Shown piece after piece: positions 60,926 through 64,000 of a stretch of 64,000 bases of DNA. Both the position numbers and the translations under genes were made by a program. The notes beneath the pieces are model-generated. The model made no database searches, was not told where the DNA came from, and saw only the letters and a list, made by a program, of their open reading frames with translations. The stretch's first letter is position 1. Every line of letters starts with the position of its first letter. This DNA comes from Strobilurus pachycystidiatus (taxonomy: Eukaryota > Basidiomycota > Agaricomycetes > Agaricales > Physalacriaceae), in NCBI GenBank assembly GCA_019915135.1, contig JAHLMK010000007.1, positions 2,604,001 to 2,668,000 of the forward strand, given 5' to 3'.

Positions 60926-62712
60926 ATGGACATAGGACGTCAGGTTAGCTTGTTACTTTCAGTGTCCCGAAACCGCGAACCCCAGCCTGGTCGCCACGTC
61001 TGGCAGCCCCGCCGCCCCGCTCCTATTCTGGCTCTCAGACCGCCAAAGAAATTATTTGGCATTTTCAAGAAGAAACCCCGCCGAAACTCCATCGCCGTCG
61101 TCGACACTGCTCCACCTGCTCCGCTCCAGCAGTCAGCGACCTTCGTCTCGTCGCGGGCCATGATTGCGGATCCGTCCCAGCACCCGCCGACAAAGGCCAA
61201 CCTCCGCGCATGGTGGAACCAGTTCACCTTTGCCCAGCGCCTGAAGAAGGAGGCCGAGGCGAAAGGTGCGTACCCGCGTCTGCGCTCGGCGCACCCGTGC
61301 GCTGACGCCACATGCCGCTGACAGCAGCCGAAGAGCATCCCGTGTTCGGCAAGCCTCTGCGGGAGAGCCTCAACTACGCCTGCGTCCAGATATCAACCGC
61401 AGACGCAAAGGGCGAACTCTATGTGTGGGGCTATATACCAGTGGTCGTCGCAAAGTGGTCCGTTGCCCCGCCCCGCTCTCCGGCGCATTGCCCTTACCAC
61501 CCCCTCCAGCGGCCTCTATCTCAAAGAAAACGGTCGGCGCTCTCTTTTGCCGCCCGCTCGCCCGGCCCTCATCACCCTTGTCTGTAGCAACCGAGGTGCC
61601 TGGTACATTTCGGGTCAACGGATCCAACAAGCGCATGCGGGAATTGCAGGCCGTATTCGAAACGCCGCCGCGGGTATGCATCGTTCTCATATCCGTGACA
61701 CCGCTCGCTCAACGCCACATCAGTACGGCAAATCGTTAGATTGGAAAGACGTCCAATATACCCCTCATGATGTGGCCAGCGTCTTCCGGAGATATCTTAC
61801 GCAAATGCCTGTTGGTCTCCTCGTTGATACACCACCGCTCCTTTTGACCCATCCACCAGGAGCCAGTGATACCCTACGATATGTACCATGACGTAAGGCT
61901 ATTCATCTGCTGTATCTCTTTCACTGCTTACTCCGTCTTTACCAGTTTCGAGACGCCTTAGGTATCAATCCGCACCGCCTGGTTCCCTCCCATCTAATAT
62001 CATTCCAGCCAAGGAGCCCTACAACCAAGATGAAATCATTGCCACCTACAAGCGGCTCATCCGGAGTATGCCAAGACCCAACCAATACCTACTGCTCTAT
62101 GTCCTCGATCTCTTATCGGTCTTCTCTCGCAAATCTGACATCAACCTAATGAACGCGACGAGCACGTTCGATTCATCTATGATGCAGCATTGTTCTGACC
62201 CCCGCTTAGATCTGGCCGTTATATTCCGTCCGGGGCTGATTTCACACCCTGAACATGAAATGTCTCCGAAAGAACACTCGCTAAGCCAGCGGGTGCTCGA
62301 GTTCCTCATCGCGCAACAGGACTGGTTCATGCTCGATATCCCTCCGCCAGCGCCAGGCGAATTTGCTCCGAATGCCTCTGCGCAAGAGGATTCTGTTACT
62401 GGGTCAGAGAACGAAGGCCCCCGCAGAGTGACGCGTCGGAGGACGACTATCGACCGTGGTACGCCCGACTGAACAGCCGATATTTATTCTATTTATCGCG
62501 TCTTTCTAGCGAAACACGGTGTGTTAGCTGAAAACGTTAACCTTCTACCTGTTTCGGAGTCTCAGGAGGGTGCGGGTGTTACTCGAAGCCGGACGTTGCC
62601 TTCTGGTCAACGAAGAGGGCAGCCGCCAGTCCGAGTCTTGCGCAAGCAGAGACAACGGTCTCCGTCACATCCTCCCCATTCACGAAATGGAACCCAAGAT
62701 GAGAGCTCATAG
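60926..62712 (+). CDS. Rho GTPase-activating protein
   Basis: About ten exons. The N-terminus is basic (KKLFGIFKKKPRRNS), then the RhoGAP domain: HPVFGKPLRESLNYACVQIS, GELYVWGYIPVVVAKCGLYL, the arginine finger in GTFRVNGSNKRMREL, YTPHDVASVFRRYLTQMPEP, VIPYDMYHDFRDAL, LIRSMPRPNQYLLLYVLDLL, SDINLMNATNLAVIFRPGLI and MSPKEHSLSQRVLEFLI. The C-terminus is Ser/Arg-rich. It should accelerate GTP hydrolysis on Rho1/Cdc42-type GTPases and so control cell-wall and actin polarity; SAC7/BAG7-type by layout. The intron at 62162-62209 needs a GC donor to give NAT-NLAVIF. Confidence 0.9.
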
Positions 62713-63088
62713 GCTCTACGAGCCTTTGCTTCCTTCCCATACCCCCTACAACTTACATTTCCTTCCTTTGGTGCACATTTGGATTTACTGTTTTCTCTAG
62801 AAAAACGGGCCATGGACTCGATTTTTCTATGTCGTCGCGTACATGTAGTTTCCTGCGAACGGACCTAATCTATTAATATTGCTGTATGTATACTTACGCT
62901 ACTTGTTTGTTCACGAATCGCAGGTGCCACAACACAGTCAAAATTAGCTTCCGCAGCAACACGCTTACTTGAGAGTACAGTAGGTGTTTGTGCGTCTCGA
63001 CGGCTTCGCAGGCGCAGCACCTAAACCATCACTCTCACTTCCAACAACCCATTCACTCGTTCTTCCCTACATAGCATCCACTGGAATC
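62713..63088. other. Intergenic, no supported gene
   Basis: 3' flank of the RhoGAP gene and promoter of the GH17 gene; nothing else seen. Confidence 0.5.
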
Positions 63089-64000
63089 ATGTCGCGGCCA
63101 TACAGGGATACCAGCCCTGCCAACTCGAATGCCGACCTTCAAGACTACTTTGACACCGTACCTGTGCGTGGCGCTATTCCTACATTCCGACCCGACATCG
63201 ACCTTTTCTTTCCCCCGCAGCCGGCGCATCGTCTCTCCTCCGTTAATGCTAATACTCTATCCTACGACGACATTCCCATGCAACAAACTTCACCACGGAT
63301 GTACGGATCGCATCAGGCAGCACTGAGCTCCTCGACACAGATGAACGCTTTCTTCCCCGAGCAGGAGGGAAATTTCTCGGACCAGCAGCCCATCACACGA
63401 AACGACCACTGGAGGGAGAAGGGCTCTTCGAGTGGCGGTGGGAAAAGGGGGAAGTGGCTGGTGAGTTTCTGGCGGCTACTGCGATCGTTGCTATCTTGAC
63501 GGGCGATCATCGCGTCTAGGCCGCCGGCGGCGCCCTCGGCCTAGTAATCTTGATCGCTGTCGGTGTCGCATTGGGTGTTACCCTCTCAAAGAAGAAGAGC
63601 TCCGAGTCGTCGGCCTCTTCCGACAGCTCTTCCTCTGGCAACTCTTCCTCCTCCGACCCCAGCGTTTTCACAAAGGACGAGAACCTCCATGCGTCATTCT
63701 TTGGAATTGCATATACGCCTATTGGTTCTCAATACCCTGCCTGCGGTAACACGCTCGGTATGGGTCCCGACTTATTGATATGCGCAACTAAAGAGCTTGA
63801 TAGACGGAGTTATCAAGGATATCCAGATTATGTCTCAACTTACCACTGTATGTACCCGATCACTTCCCAGTCTTACGCTCGTCTCATTCTATTGCTCTAG
63901 CGCGTGCGACTATATGGTGCCGACTGCAACCAATCCGCTCTTGTTGTACGTTTCTCTCCTGACCATTGAGCGCGATACTCACTAGCCCCAGCTGGACGCT
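63089..64000 (+). CDS. Membrane-anchored GH17 beta-1,3-glucanase, 5' part
   Basis: Exons 63089-63460, 63520-63757, 63804-63847, 63901-63945 and 63986 onward; the gene runs off the window. A cytoplasmic Ser/Pro/Gln-rich N-terminus of ~120 residues is followed by one membrane span (ALGLVILIAVGVALGVTL), a lysine stop and a Ser-rich stalk, so it is a type II membrane protein. The catalytic domain then begins: FFGIAYTPIGSQYPACGNTL, DGVIKDIQIMSQLTTRVRLY, GADCNQSALVPQL. This is the GH17 glucan endo-1,3-beta-glucosidase type found at the plasma membrane of basidiomycetes, acting in wall remodelling. The catalytic glutamates lie beyond the window. Confidence 0.88.

Overview
This window is nuclear DNA of a filamentous basidiomycete, most likely an agaricomycete. 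Nearly every recognisable gene is split by many 45-60 base GT-AG introns. The gene content fits that group: a divergent basidiomycete-type G-alpha, a leucine-rich F-box protein, a BTB protein, a secreted oxalate decarboxylase, a membrane-anchored GH17 glucanase and long low-complexity Ser/Pro/Asp-rich proteins. I see no bacterial operon, rRNA, tRNA, CRISPR array or virus. Exon models were made by hand from splice signals and reading-frame continuity. Where a conserved family was recognised, its motifs fixed the splice sites.

Layout. 0-6 kb is gene-poor: a young fold-back DNA element with a short target duplication, a cytochrome b5-like gene, a broken aldo/keto reductase relic and degenerate ~263-base tandem repeats. 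6-26 kb is a normal gene-rich stretch: BTB protein, a Ser/Arg-repeat protein, a small membrane protein, a WHI5/NRM1-like G1/S repressor, RAI1, two small hypotheticals, a coiled-coil protein, a bromodomain protein, a HIT hydrolase and a membrane/coiled-coil protein. 26.3-34.2 kb holds two large genes: a zinc-finger protein that looks like an unclassified transposase, and a protein with a SAM-like segment. 34.3-43.8 kb holds oxalate decarboxylase, a gene-poor gap, a divergent G-alpha, a PPIL3-type cyclophilin and the actin-capping beta subunit. 44-49 kb holds two tandem paralogues of a multi-pass membrane protein. 50-53 kb has eIF3j and an F-box gene diverging from a 187-base promoter. 53-57 kb is again repeat-bearing and gene-poor. 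The end carries an intact aldo/keto reductase, a RhoGAP and the 5' part of a GH17 gene.

The genes do not form one pathway; this looks like ordinary chromosome interspersed with repeat-rich pockets. The less ordinary observations are: five introns that only make sense with GC-AG borders; a GT-TG intron inside the second metal-binding motif of the oxalate decarboxylase; a G-alpha whose catalytic glutamine position is alanine; a start codon alone on a 3-base exon; and the transposase-like/zinc-finger gene with its large neighbour. The last is the best candidate for an undescribed system, but its mobility is inference.
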